The position numbers and the translations under genes are program-made. Shown piece by piece: positions 34,601 to 43,941 of a DNA stretch of 64,000 nucleotides (the first letter of the stretch is position 1; every line of letters begins with the position of its first letter). The notes under the pieces are model-generated. The model saw only the letters and a program-made list of their open reading frames with translations, was not told the DNA's origin and made no database searches. The stretch is from contig NC_083574.1 in the NCBI RefSeq assembly GCF_027579695.1, forward strand, positions 47,363,059-47,427,058. Reading direction: 5' to 3'. Source of the stretch: Neoarius graeffei (lineage: Eukaryota; Chordata; Actinopteri; Siluriformes; Ariidae).

Positions 34601-37600
34601 ACTACTGTAGCACTTTTCCTTGTTAGCCAGCATTAACTTTTTCAGCAGTTTGTTCTTTATTCATCCCCTATTCAGAAGTTCTATCCAGCCATCATTTTTA
34701 TGAAACAACAAATAACCTTTATAGATTGCTAGAATTAATTATTAGCTAGATTTGGAGAACTACCATGTCATCTCTATATTATCAGGTTGGAATGATCTTA
34801 GCCTGATTTAATATTATCCTATGAAAACAGGAACCTAAGTCACCTATAGTAGAGACAAGCTGGAACATTGTTTTGGTGAAATAAATAAATAAAGCGTGCA
34901 GGTGAACTGGAGCATATCTGGACATGGGAAAATCAGTGCTTGTACCTTGAGGTTTGGCATCTGGCAGCAAAGTGTGAAGATCTTTTTTCCTAAGGGTGGG
35001 CATCTTCTGAATGTATTTTTTAGCCTGGAATAAAAAGTAACTGATGCTCAGGGAATTTTCTGTAAATGGTTAAGCGAGGAATAAATGGCCCGATCTCAGT
35101 AGCTCCTACATGGAGCTACTGAGTGAAACAGTGGGTGTAACTCACATCCTCAGATTGCAGTTTGGAGATGAACTCTTGCTCAGGCTTTCCTGTGACTTTC
35201 ATAATTTCTGTCAGTTGATCCAAGTCTGATGCAAATGCGGTCAAGGATATAAAAAAAAAAAAAAAAGAATAAAGCATAATGCGACAAGGAAATGGGGCAC
35301 ATAGGACCAAAACATTTAAGAATTACTATCTACGATCTTGTAACACTGTCTAATAAAGCCTCTCCGGAGGCATTCAGCAGTGATGTGAGACAGTGTTATA
35401 TTTGTAGGAGGGGAGGATACGATCATGTCCTTTGAACAGAGGTTTTCCAATGAGCATCTCTGCCATGATACAGCCAACAGACCAGATGTCCACTGAAAAG
35501 AGAGAGAGAGGTATGCTTTAACAAAAGAGAGGGAAAAGTGTGGTTTGGTAGATGCCCTTGTTCAGTGTGACTTAGAGAAGTGCTTTGAAGCCTCCATCAA
35601 TAAATATATCCTCATACTGGTTCACTCAGTCAGTAATTATGAATATGATTAGACCAAAATCCCTATTTGGGAAGGCTTAAAAAAAAAAAACAAATTAGAT
35701 ATCTTGTACTCTATCCATTTAACATCCTTTTCCACTGCTGGCAAGCGGGTTTGACGTTGCATGATACAAACAATTTTCTCCTCCACTTTATTTGATCACG
35801 GGCATCTACAACAGTGAGCCCACTCAATCTCAGATCTTCAGTTCGCACCTCTCCCCATGTTTTACAGACCCTGCCCCATTTCTTACACCCATCCACCTGG
35901 AAAACTGATTTGAGACAACAGAATTCCTTCCCTTCAACTCAGGATGGTCTTCTTAACCTTGAGTTCAGCAAGTGACATCGATTCAACATGGCTGCTCACA
36001 GCATAAACCATAAACAAAGTAGCATATTCTAACTTTAAACGAGTTATATTGTTTATACTAGTACTGTATTTGCTTCAGATCAATCAACATACAGATAAAC
36101 ACTAAACAGTTCGATGTTTTAAGGACGTAAACAATCAACTGACCAGCTTGCTGCAAACAAAAGACGAACATGGAGGCGACCATGTCACCCCCCTTTGTAG
36201 CTTGAATGCACAGAAAATCGAAAGTGACAATTCCGTGTTCAGAGTTCCCACTTCCAAGGTAAGTTGAATTGAACTGCATTATTAATAGAACCAATGGGAC
36301 GATCTGCAATGCCATCAAAATTCAAGCTAAGGTCTAAATAATTCATATCCAGTCTGCAAGTCTGATCTAAAGACTGTAGGTCATCAGATCAATTTAAAAG
36401 TCTGGCCAAAGAAAACCATCATAGATTCACAAATATATGACTCACCAGTCTGTGTGTAGCGCATCCAGTTGAGGATGACCTCAGGAGCCCTGTACCAGCG
36501 AGTTACCACATAGCCTGTCATCTCACTATCAGCCTGACGGGCCAAACCAAAATCCAGGATCTAGCATACCAAAATAAAAAAAATTATACATTAGAGCATT
36601 AACACCTGCTGTAATACACATCAGGCATGAATCACATATCATATGTTGCATTACCTTGAGCTCACATTCTTCATTGATGGCTAGATTGCCTGGCTTGAGG
36701 TCCTGCAAGTTACAACGATAAGCAATATCCAACAATGCATTACTGCTCTAGTGGCGTATAGCAGTATACAAAAATACATGCAGCTTACCCTGTGAATGAT
36801 ACCAGCAGCATGGATATACTGTGAATGAGAGGAGATACTGGACATGAGTCTGTTTGTCTATGTGGGTTAAAAAGAGAGGGTCCAAATCGGCCTAGACATA
36901 CAAGATACACACCTTTAATCCTCTCAGTGTCTGGTAGACAAGACACTGAACTTTGTCTTCTGAAAGCTTCCCTGTTTTCATTAGTTTCCCTAAATCAGTA
37001 CCCATAAAGGGCATCACCAGGTAACTGTGTGAGAGAAGGAGAGAGAAAAACTGTTTAGTGGTTGATATTTACTGAAGTTGTATTTGTAAAATGAGTTACT
37101 GAGAGTTCTCCCCGTGTCCGCGTGGGTTTCCTCTGGGTGCTCCGGTTTCCCCCACAGTCCAAAGACATGCAGGTTAGGTTAACTGGTGACTCTAAATTGA
37201 CCGTAGGTGTGAATGTGAGTGTGAATGGTTGTCTGTGTCTATGTGTCAGCCCTGTGATGACCTGGCGACTTGTCCAGGGTGTACCCCGCCTTTCGCCCAT
37301 AGTCAGCTGGGATAGGCTCCAGCTTGCCTGCGACCCTGTAGAACAGGATAAAGCGGCTAGAGATGATGAGATGAGACGAGTTACTGAGAATTCAAGCTCA
37401 AAAACAAGATGAATTCAAAACAGGTTTAAACAATGGTTGTCTGTGTCTATGTGTCAGCCCTGTGATGACCTGGCGACTTGTCCAGGGTGTACCCCGCCTT
37501 TCGCCCGTAGTCAGCTGGGATAGGCTCCAGCTTGCCTGCGACCCTGTAGAACAGGATAAAGCGGCTAGAGATGATGAGATGAGACGAGTTACTGAGAATT

Positions 37601-40600
37601 CAAGCTCAAAAACAAGATGAATTCAAAACAGGTTTAAACAAAAAAACCCACAAGCAGCAAGGACACTGTGCATTCATGGTCATAAATCAGTTTAAAAAAT
37701 AAATAAATAAATAAATCTGTGGTGTAATTAAAGGGGACAGTTCACCCTTCCCAGAATCCAATTTGTTGGTTTTGTTTACATAGGTGGGTGGCACAGTGGT
37801 GCAGTGGTTAGCACTATCGCCTCACAGCAAGAAGGTCCAGGTTCGAGCCCCGTGGCCGGCGAGGGCCTTCCTGTGCGGAGTTTGCATGTTCTCCCAGTGT
37901 CCGCGTGGGTTTCCTCCGGGTGCTCCGTTTTCCCCCCCACAGTCCAAAGACATGCAGGTTAGGTTAACTGGTGGCTCTAAATTTACTGTAGGTGTGAATG
38001 TGAATGGTTGTTTGTTTCTGTGTCAGCCCTGCGATGACCTGGCGACTTGTCCAGGGTGTACCCCGCCTTTCGCTCGTAGTCAGCTGGGATAGGCTCCAGC
38101 TTGCCTGCAACCGTGTAGAACAGGATAAGCGGCTACAGATAATGAGATGAGATCTCTCATCTTATCTCATTATCTCTAGCCACTTTATCCTGTTCTACAG
38201 GGTCGCAGGCAAGCTGGAGCCTATCCCAGCTGACTACAGGCGAAAGGCGGGGTACACCCTGGACAAGTCGCCAGGTCATCACAGGGCTGCACATAGACAC
38301 AGACAACCATTCACACTCACATTCACACCTACGGTCAATTCAGAGTCACCAGTTAACCTAACCTGCATGTCTTTGGACTGTGGGGGAAACCGGAGCACCC
38401 GGAGGAAACCCACGCGGACACTGGGAGAACATGCAAACCCCGCACAGAAAGGTCCTCGCCAGCCACGGGGCTCGAACCCGGACCTTCTTGCTGTGAGGTG
38501 ACAGCGCTAACCACTACACCACCGTGCCGCCCGGCATAAGATATCTTTATACAAATTTTGTGCAAGAGAATGCACATTCACCTGTTCATATGTCATGTTC
38601 AGGAACAAACTAACGTTAATGGCACTAAAATGCCTGGAGGGAAGCCCCTAGGATTGTCTGCTTTGTTTATACAGACTTCTCATGCAGTGGGAAAAATGCA
38701 CTGCTATGTATTCCATATGTAGAAGAACTATCGAGGAGACGACAGGGACAACCTCGAACTTCAATCATTTGGCAAGACTCCACCCAGAGAAGGAAGTGAC
38801 ACGCTGTGTTCATTACTTTGTTGATAGCAGGGCTTGCTTGCTGACCGATGAACTAGCTAGTGTTAACCCTCTCTCATGTTATTTGCCCTGTTGATAGTGG
38901 GCGGGGCTTGCTGAGCGATGAACAAGCTTTTTATCTGTAGCCTATTCACTAAAATGGGGCAGTCAAGCAGTAACGTTAGTCCAACAGAGTAGCAGAGACG
39001 CTTTCACATAAAGACAGCAATAGCCACCGTCAAATGGTGCCGTTGGAGTCTTGTTCTCGGACTCAACTCAAAATTTTCTTTAAATGACTTGATGTTAAGT
39101 GACTTGGCTACAACACTGGAAGACACCATCACAGTCGAATATCAGCCTAGATGAAGAAAAGGTCAGTTATCATGAATGAAATGCCTATAGTTCTCCAATC
39201 CTACCAACTCGTGAACAACAACAGCAGACCAACGAAGTCAGGCAAACCCCTATGGCAGGGGTCTTCAATCCTATCCGCAAAGGGCCGGTGTAGCTGCAGG
39301 CTTTCACTACAGCCAAATTGGAGGCTCACTTGATTGTTGACTGGAGACGAGGGTGAAATGATTAAACAAGTGAAATCAGGTGTAGCTCCTGCTTGGTTGG
39401 AATGAAAGCCTGCAGCCACACTGGCCCTTTCTGGATAGGATTGAAGACCCCTGCCCTATGGTATCTAGCTGTGGAAGATTATCAGCCTCAACGAGTGGCA
39501 AGATTGAGGCTACATCCACACGACAACAGCAACGAGATGTTATTTAAAAATATATCGCGTCCAAATGGGCAACAATCAGTAAAATATCAGGTCCATATGG
39601 CAACGCAACACTTGCTGAAAACGATGCAATACACATGCCACACCTCTAGGGGTGCTGTAAGACGGTCCCTTCGGAGACACCAGAACAATAGAAGTAGTAA
39701 GGACGCATGCGCATAAACTATTATGCTTCATATTAGCCACAAAGTCAGGAAAATCTGTTTGTAAAATTACATTATAATGACCAAATACAATGAAAAGTAT
39801 TTTTCCAGTCTCACCTGTGAAAGGTAATCCCATGTGATCTCGTTTGGACGGCAAACCTGTTGGTACAGTTAAACGCAGCTAATCTTTATTCTCCGCTTTG
39901 ACCTCTCCAAAATGGCGGCGAGGATGACGTATGATTCTACGCGGAAGGCGGCGTCTTTAATGGTCCGGAATAAATTGAATGATACACGTTGATGGATTAA
40001 TTTGTTGTTTCTCACCTGTGAAAGGTAATCCCATATGATCTCGTTTGGACGGTAAACCTGTTGGTACAGTTAAACTCAGCACATGAATATTCTCCGCTTT
40101 GACCTATCCAATATGGCGACGAGGATGACGTATGATTCTACGCGGAAGGCGGCATCTTTAATGGTCCGGAATAAGTTGAATGATACACGTTGATGGATTA
40201 ATTTCTTCTACGCCCTTTTTGAGGAATGTATTGTAGGACTTAAACCCACATCTGAAGAGGTGAGATCGCTCCTTTTTTTCCCCCTATTTTTGCTGGCGGG
40301 ATTGACTCTGCCCTAAGGGCAGAGTCTCTCTCTCATTTTGCACCATTACACAATAAATATTTCACAGTGAAAATATTTTGTAAGCGCGTTTCATGAACCA
40401 AGTTATAGGATTTGTTGACAACTCGCATTGAGTTCGTTACACCTCTACCCGGCGTGAAGCACTCACAGTCATGTGGTTGTGACGTCATCGTAAACAAATC
40501 CGTTCTACTCATCCAGACGACTTCGCAACGGCAACGTTGCCAGATCTTTCCACTCTGGAACCCGTTCTCAAAAAGATTGCGTTTTAGGCACCCAAAACGC

Positions 40601-41895
40601 CGGTGCCGTGTGGACGCCAGGCCTAAACGATAAGCAATTGTATCGGAGTCACCTGAATCCGTTGCCGTGTGGACAGGGCCTGAGGTTTATCTACATTTAG
40701 TAAACTCTGATGTGATTTTAGGTAGCTGAATAAGTATTATTGTTTCATTATCTGTTCTAGACGTGTTCATGTAACAATACGGATAGAACGGATTGGTAAA
40801 ATAAATACATAAATAAAACTACCTTGACAAAATATCTTGAATTTCACTTTACAACTTGTGCTCGATGGCTGAAGATGTTGCCACGTTGTTGTGGATTGTT
40901 TCTCAAACATAACACAGTGGAATATTGATGGGGACTCTCTACCTAGTGCGCAGGCTTCTGGGAAGAGTAAGCTGGTTCGTTTAACTACTAAACTTACAAA
41001 TCTTGGAATCGGTCCAGTGACAAGTCTGCAGTGAAAACATTCAGCAGCCCAATAACCTAAAGCAAAGAGATGCGAGTTCATATAAAAGCAAAACCTCAGA
41101 GAGAAGGCACATTGTGCATGACAATTTATATTTGGGTTACTCACATTGTCATGCTTCATGTGTTTGAGAAGTCGGAGTTCCCGGTAAGCCCTCTTAGCAA
41201 AAAGTTCTGACTGGAAAGGCCGAAGAAGCTTCTTGATAGCAACCTTTGACCCTGTTCTGCGGTCCTGAGCACAGCTAAGGATAGAACATTTTATTATTAT
41301 TTAAAAAAAAAGTCTGCATGCATTCTATGAAGGAATGGGACAGTACAGTTCAAATGTTCAGTTATTCCAGAGCTCAGTGGAGAACCAAACAACTCATTCA
41401 GTTTCTCACCAAGGTCGAGAAGAAGGAAGGATCAGTGAAGTTCAGAATATGTGTGTGTGTGTGTGTGTGTGTGTGAATTCTGAGTAAAAACAAAGTAGGT
41501 TAAAGATTCGGTTATGTTTTGAACTATGTGGTAATTTCACTGGTATTTCATACAGGCCATGACAAGAGTTGAGGTTTTGCTGTGACCACACTTCATCAAC
41601 TCCTCACACAGTATCAAAACAGGAAATGAGGACTGACTTTATACTGTAAAAAGTAAAAGTATCAAACCAGGTTCTTTAGCAGCTCTGAAACACACACACA
41701 CAGGGATGAAACCATACAAAATGACCAGATATAATGGAATATGAATAAAATAATATGGAAAACGAGTCTCACTCACCATACGGTACCATAAGCTCCAGTC
41801 CCAACCGGTTTTAAATCTTTGTATCGCTCAGGTACATCCCAAATGGTTTTATTCACCTCCTGAAGATAATAACCAGGTCTCGACCGTTTAAGCAT
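28537..41895 (-). CDS. mapk12: mapk12, p38-gamma MAP kinase (12 coding exons)
   Basis: Complete stress-activated Ser/Thr kinase gene. Exons run from 41777-41895 to 28537-28610 (listed separately); all junctions are GT-AG, and lengths 130, 59, 112, 30, 48, 115, 72, 80, 79 and 174 follow the p38 family pattern. The product is 363 residues: glycine loop GTGAYGTV (32-39), catalytic Lys54 (VAIK), HRD Asp151, DFG 169-171, and the TGY activation loop 181-183 phosphorylated by MKK3/6. The last residues KETSL form the class I PDZ ligand that distinguishes p38-gamma from alpha, beta and delta and tethers it to scaffolds such as syntrophin, SAP97 and PSD-95. p38-gamma acts in cytosol and nucleus, notably in muscle. 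The residues I recall of fish mapk12a agree closely, so the a paralogue is likely but not proven. Confidence 0.97.
29104..29481 (-). repeat. SINE copy 8 (mapk12 intron 11)
   Basis: Full-length SINE, minus strand, with an 11-bp target duplication TCCATGGAAAC at 29093-29103 and 29482-29492. Confidence 0.93.
29782..30161 (-). repeat. SINE copy 9 (mapk12 intron 11)
   Basis: Full-length SINE, minus strand, with a 12-bp target duplication AGTTTTAAAAGA at 29770-29781 and 30162-30173. Confidence 0.93.
30611..30985 (+). repeat. SINE copy 10 (mapk12 intron 11)
   Basis: Full-length SINE, antisense to mapk12, with a 10-bp target duplication CACAGTATCT at 30601-30610 and 30986-30995. Its tail is AATGGATAGATA rather than ATGAG repeats. 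Confidence 0.92.
31214..31293. mobile_element. 80-bp mariner end-to-end remnant
   Basis: Only the two ends of the CAGGGTGTTTC element remain (TACAGGGTGTTTC ... GAAAACACCCTGTA), with the inner TGTAAATATCCCAGAA segment also found in inverted form in the 27886-28436 copy. It sits in mapk12 intron 11. Confidence 0.7.
31567..31740 (-). CDS. mapk12: mapk12 coding exon 11
   Basis: 174 nt, residues 282-340. Encodes the C-lobe end: [14 protein letters not shown], then the [17 protein letters not shown] segment and SLEQWK of the p38 C-terminal extension. Donor AAAC|GTAAGT splits the Arg340 codon, as in other p38 genes. Confidence 0.96.
31899..31922. repeat. Poly-A tract
   Basis: About 24 consecutive A on the plus strand in mapk12 intron 10. 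Confidence 0.9.
31977..32353 (-). repeat. SINE copy 11 (mapk12 intron 10)
   Basis: Full-length SINE with an imperfect target duplication (CACAAGGAA at 31968-31976, CACAAAGAA at 32354-32362). The single mismatch suggests it is slightly older than its neighbours. Confidence 0.9.
32991..33573. mobile_element. CAGGGATGAG MITE, copy 1
   Basis: Inverted ends CAGGGATGAGAATGAAAA and ATTCTCATCCCTG with CATAT duplicated on both sides. The interior has a minisatellite and a GC-richer block with two CCAAT boxes in opposite orientation (GATTGGCTTATTTTGCTGAG then AACCCAATC). A longer relative is at 61620-63034. Confidence 0.8.
33090..33216. repeat. Minisatellite GACAGGGAGATTATTA
   Basis: About eight imperfect tandem units of roughly 14-17 bp, variants AGACAGGGAGATTATT and AGACACGGAGATTATT. 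Absent from the related copy at 61620-63034, so it arose locally. Confidence 0.9.
33740..34190 (-). repeat. Second copy of the 10-kb unclassified repeat
   Basis: Inverted relative to 10060-10560; shares TGGAATAAAAACATGTATTC, AGCATATCGCTTATCCTAC and ACATGGCCGCCAGGTTTG. No coding content. In mapk12 intron 10. Confidence 0.75.
34204..34620 (+). repeat. Unclassified old retroelement-like repeat
   Basis: Contains blocks (AGCAACTTTGACAAAAGCCA, GGTGAACCAGTGACCACGTT, ATGGTCCAATCCCACAGA) that I recognise as a widespread fish repeat, without a readable frame. The family name is uncertain. Confidence 0.35.
34946..35024 (-). CDS. mapk12: mapk12 coding exon 10
   Basis: 79 nt, residues 256-282. Encodes [26 protein letters not shown]. 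Acceptor CCAG|GCT, donor CAAG|GTACAA. Confidence 0.95.
35146..35225 (-). CDS. mapk12: mapk12 coding exon 9
   Basis: 80 nt, residues 229-255. Encodes [19 protein letters not shown] then ISKLQSED. Donor GAT|GTGAGT. Confidence 0.96.
35421..35492 (-). CDS. mapk12: mapk12 coding exon 8
   Basis: 72 nt, residues 205-229. Encodes [24 protein letters not shown], the helix-F region with the invariant DIWSVGCI block. Acceptor TTCAG|TGGAC. Confidence 0.96.
35705..35935 (-). pseudogene. Non-LTR retrotransposon C-terminal scrap
   Basis: In mapk12 intron 7. The minus-strand frame reads [20 protein letters not shown] and IKWRRKLF, like the very end of RTE/L1-type LINE proteins. No other part of the element is present. 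Confidence 0.5.
36446..36560 (-). CDS. mapk12: mapk12 coding exon 7
   Basis: 115 nt, residues 167-205. Encodes the DFG motif (169-171), activation loop with TGY (181-183), then [20 protein letters not shown]. The [10 protein letters not shown] version of the loop matches p38-gamma. Confidence 0.97.
36655..36702 (-). CDS. mapk12: mapk12 coding exon 6
   Basis: 48 nt, residues 151-166, [16 protein letters not shown]. Starts with the catalytic Asp of HRD, whose Arg is in exon 5. Confidence 0.97.
36789..36818 (-). CDS. mapk12: mapk12 coding exon 5 (30-nt microexon)
   Basis: 30 nt, residues 141-150, [10 protein letters not shown]. Flanked by TTCACAG and GTAAGC. The 30-nt size is conserved in p38 genes. 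Confidence 0.96.
36913..37024 (-). CDS. mapk12: mapk12 coding exon 4
   Basis: 112 nt, residues 103-140. Encodes the hinge and ATP pocket wall [20 protein letters not shown] then [17 protein letters not shown]. Donor AAG|GTGTGT. Confidence 0.96.
37105..37377 (+). repeat. SINE copy 12, 5'-truncated (mapk12 intron 3)
   Basis: Lacks the whole tRNA head, starting at GTTCTCCCCGTGTCC. It still has an exact 12-bp target duplication GAGTTACTGAGA at 37093-37104 and 37378-37389, so it inserted already truncated. Confidence 0.93.
37224..37639. repeat. 208-bp tandem duplication
   Basis: Positions 37224-37431 and 37432-37639 are direct copies with one noticed difference (CGCCCATAG against CGCCCGTAG). The unit spans the SINE 3' half, its target duplication and flanking intron DNA. 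Confidence 0.93.
37784..38152 (+). repeat. SINE copy 13 (mapk12 intron 3)
   Basis: Somewhat diverged SINE (GTGGCACAGTGGTGCAGTGG head). It meets copy 14 tail to tail at 38152/38153. Confidence 0.9.
38153..38532 (-). repeat. SINE copy 14 (mapk12 intron 3)
   Basis: Full-length SINE in opposite orientation to copy 13, their tails directly abutting. The pair can form a long hairpin in the mapk12 pre-mRNA. Confidence 0.9.
38682..38810 (+). pseudogene. BED zinc-finger fragment
   Basis: Reads [34 protein letters not shown], a BED-finger pattern (C, C, TSN, HLxRxHPE) typical of hAT transposons. Isolated remnant in mapk12 intron 3. Confidence 0.55.
39256..39453. mobile_element. 198-bp hAT MITE
   Basis: Inverted ends CAGGGGTCTTCAATCCTATC and GATAGGATTGAAGACCCCTG with an exact 8-bp target duplication CCCTATGG (39248-39255 and 39454-39461), the hAT signature. 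Confidence 0.93.
39505..40683. mobile_element. Non-autonomous element with CCACACGGCAACG ends
   Basis: Left AGGCTACATCCACACGACAAC and right GTTGCCGTGTGGACAGGGCCT are imperfect inverted ends. The interior contains a 0.2-kb tandem duplication (about 39810-40003 and 40011-40204), each unit with an AATGGCG(G/A)CGAGGATGACG segment. No ORF of note. In mapk12 intron 3. Confidence 0.65.
40998..41056 (-). CDS. mapk12: mapk12 coding exon 3
   Basis: 59 nt, residues 84-103, [19 protein letters not shown] then the split Phe codon. Acceptor TTTAG|GTT, donor ATTT|GTAAGT. It was located by the family pattern and exact length. Confidence 0.95.
41145..41274 (-). CDS. mapk12: mapk12 coding exon 2
   Basis: 130 nt, residues 40-83. 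Contains KVAIKKL with catalytic Lys54, and the helix-C region [19 protein letters not shown]. Acceptor TTAG|CTG, donor AAT|GTGAGT. Confidence 0.97.
41452..41475. repeat. (GT)n microsatellite
   Basis: Short GT run in mapk12 intron 1. Confidence 0.9.
41777..41895 (-). CDS. mapk12: mapk12 coding exon 1
   Basis: 119 nt, residues 1-40. Encodes [20 protein letters not shown] then [19 protein letters not shown]. The start fits the family N terminus (RSRPGxYxQEVNKT). Donor TATG|GTGAGT splits the Cys40 codon. Confidence 0.96.
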
Positions 41896-42158
41896 GTTGT
41901 TTTAACAACAAAAAAAATAATAATAAATGTTCTTGCTGCAGGTACAGCCACAATTATTGCCAGTTTCTTCGACACACCTGTAACAATATGAGCCACAGCT
42001 GCTCCAGGAACAGCAGGTACATAACCCCGCCCACAGCGCGTGCACTTCCACATCCGCACTAGCGAACTAAACAGCATGAGTGGAACTCATACACCATATA
42101 AACACTACACATACGTCACTGTACTATTTAGTACGGTAGTGCTGTGACGTAGTATTTC

Positions 42159-43766
42159 CAGTAGTGCTTGAAAGTTTGTGAACCCTTTAGAATTTTCTAT
42201 ATTTCTGCATAAATATGACCTAAAACATCATCAGGTTTTCACACAAGTCCTAAAAGTAGATAAAGAGAACCCAGTTAAACAAAAAAAAAAAAAAAAATTA
42301 AACTCGGTCATTTATTTATTGAGGAAAATGATCCAATATTACATATCTGTGAGTGGCAAAAGTATGTGAACCTCTAGGATTAGCAGTTAATTTGAAGGTG
42401 AAATTAGAGTCAGGTGTTTTCAATCAATGGGATGACAATCAGGTGTGAGTGGGCACCCTGTTTTATTTAAAGAACAGGGATCTATCAAAGTCTGATCTTC
42501 ACAACACATGTTTGTGGAAGTCTATAATGGCACGAACAAAGGAGATTTCTGAGGACCTCAGGAAAAGCGTTGTTGATGCTTGTCAGGCTGGAAAAGGTTA
42601 CGAAACCATCTCTAAAGAGTTTGGACTCCACCAATCCACAGTCAGACAGATTGTGTACAAATGGAGGAAATTCAAGACCATTGTTATCTTCTTCAAGAGT
42701 GGTCGACCAACAAAGATCACTCCAAGAGCAAGGCGTGTAATAGTCGGCGAGGTCACAAAGGACTCCAGGGTAACTTCTAAGCAACTGAAGGCCTCTCTCA
42801 CATTGGCTAATGTTAATGTTCATGAGTCCACTATCAGGAGAAGACTGAACAACAATGGTGTGCATGGCAGGGTTGCAAGGAGAAAGCCACTGCTCTCCAA
42901 AAAGAACATTGCTGCTTGTCTGCAGTTTGCTAAAGATCACGTGGACAAGCCAGAAGGCTATTGGAAAAATGTTTTGTGGACGGATGAGACCAAAATAGAA
43001 CTTTTTGCTTTAAATGAGAAGCGTTATGTTTGGAGAAAGGAAAACACTGCATTCCAGCATAAGAACCTTATCCCATCTGTGAAACATGGTGGTGGTAGTA
43101 TCATGGTTTGGGCCTGTTTTGCTGCATCTGGGCCAGGACGGCTTGCCATCATTGATGGAACAATGAATTCTGAATTATACCAGCGAACTCTAAAGGAAAA
43201 CATCAGGACATCTGTCCATGAACTGAAGCTCAAGAGAAGGTGGGTCATGCAGCAAGACAACGACCCTAAGCACACAAGTCGTTCTACCAAAGAATGGTTA
43301 AAGAAGAATAAAGTTAATGTTTTGGAATGGTCAAGTCAAAGTCCTGACCTTAATCCAATCGAAATGTTGTGGAAGGACCTGAAGCGAGCAGTTCATGTGA
43401 GGAAACCCACCAACATCCCAGAGTTGAAGCTGTTCTGTACAGAGGAACGGGCTAAAATTCCTCCAAGCCGGTGTGCAGGACTGATCAACAGTTACCAGAA
43501 ACGTTTAGTTGCAGTTATTGCTGCACAAGGGGGTCACACCAGATACTGAAAGCAAAGGTTCACATACTTTTGCCACTCACAGATATGTAATATTGGATCA
43601 TTTTCCTCAATAAATAAATGACCAAGTATAATATTTTTGTTTCATTTGTTTAAGTGGGTTCTCTTTATCTACTTTTAGGACTTGTGTGAAAATCTGATGT
43701 TTTAAGTCATATTCATGCAGAAATATAGAAAATTCTAAAGGGTTCACAAACTTTCAAGCACTACTG
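42159..43766 (+). mobile_element. Tc1-like transposon with intact transposase
   Basis: About 1.6 kb with roughly 200-bp inverted repeats (tips CAGTAGTGCTTGAAAGTTTG, inner blocks CATATCTGTGAGTGGCAAAA and TTTTGCCACTCACAGATATG). The right border is TA; the left border reads TC where TA is expected. It lies 263 bp upstream of the mapk12 start codon, transcribed away from it. Confidence 0.92.
42527..43549 (+). CDS. Tc1 transposase, 340 residues, apparently intact
   Basis: Start chosen at MARTKEISEDLR, the usual Tc1 start; the in-frame ATG 26 codons upstream gives an untypical leader. The N terminus has paired-like helix-turn-helix units (YETISKEFGLHQSTVRQIVY) and a GRPTK linker. The catalytic core has VLWTDETK (Asp), QQDNDPKH (Asp) and PDLNPIEMLW (Glu) with 34 residues between the last two, the DD34E spacing. 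It ends AAQGGHTRY. Full family length and no stops or frameshifts suggest recent activity. It cuts and pastes DNA at TA sites. Confidence 0.95.
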   Translation: MARTKEISEDLRKSVVDACQAGKGYETISKEFGLHQSTVRQIVYKWRKFKTIVIFFKSGRPTKITPRARRVIVGEVTKDSRVTSKQLKASLTLANVNVHESTIRRRLNNNGVHGRVARRKPLLSKKNIAACLQFAKDHVDKPEGYWKNVLWTDETKIELFALNEKRYVWRKENTAFQHKNLIPSVKHGGGSIMVWACFAASGPGRLAIIDGTMNSELYQRTLKENIRTSVHELKLKRRWVMQQDNDPKHTSRSTKEWLKKNKVNVLEWSSQSPDLNPIEMLWKDLKRAVHVRKPTNIPELKLFCTEERAKIPPSRCAGLINSYQKRLVAVIAAQGGHTRY

Positions 43767-43852
43767 TAACATGCTGCTGCTTAGTATAGAAATCCTGTTT
43801 GTAGCCACAGAAAAAGATGGTTAAAATGGTATCTATCCATATTTATCTACTA

Positions 43853-43941
43853 GTGCATCTCAAAAAAATTAGAACATTGTAAAAAAGTTCAACATTTTCC
43901 ATCTGTTGTTTAAGAAAATGAAACTTTTTAATATATTCTAC
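43853..43941. repeat. Tc1-type terminal fragment
   Basis: AGTGCATCTCAAAAAAATTAG and the following 70 bp resemble the end of another fish Tc1 element. The rest is missing, abutting a GC-rich repeat. Confidence 0.45.
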
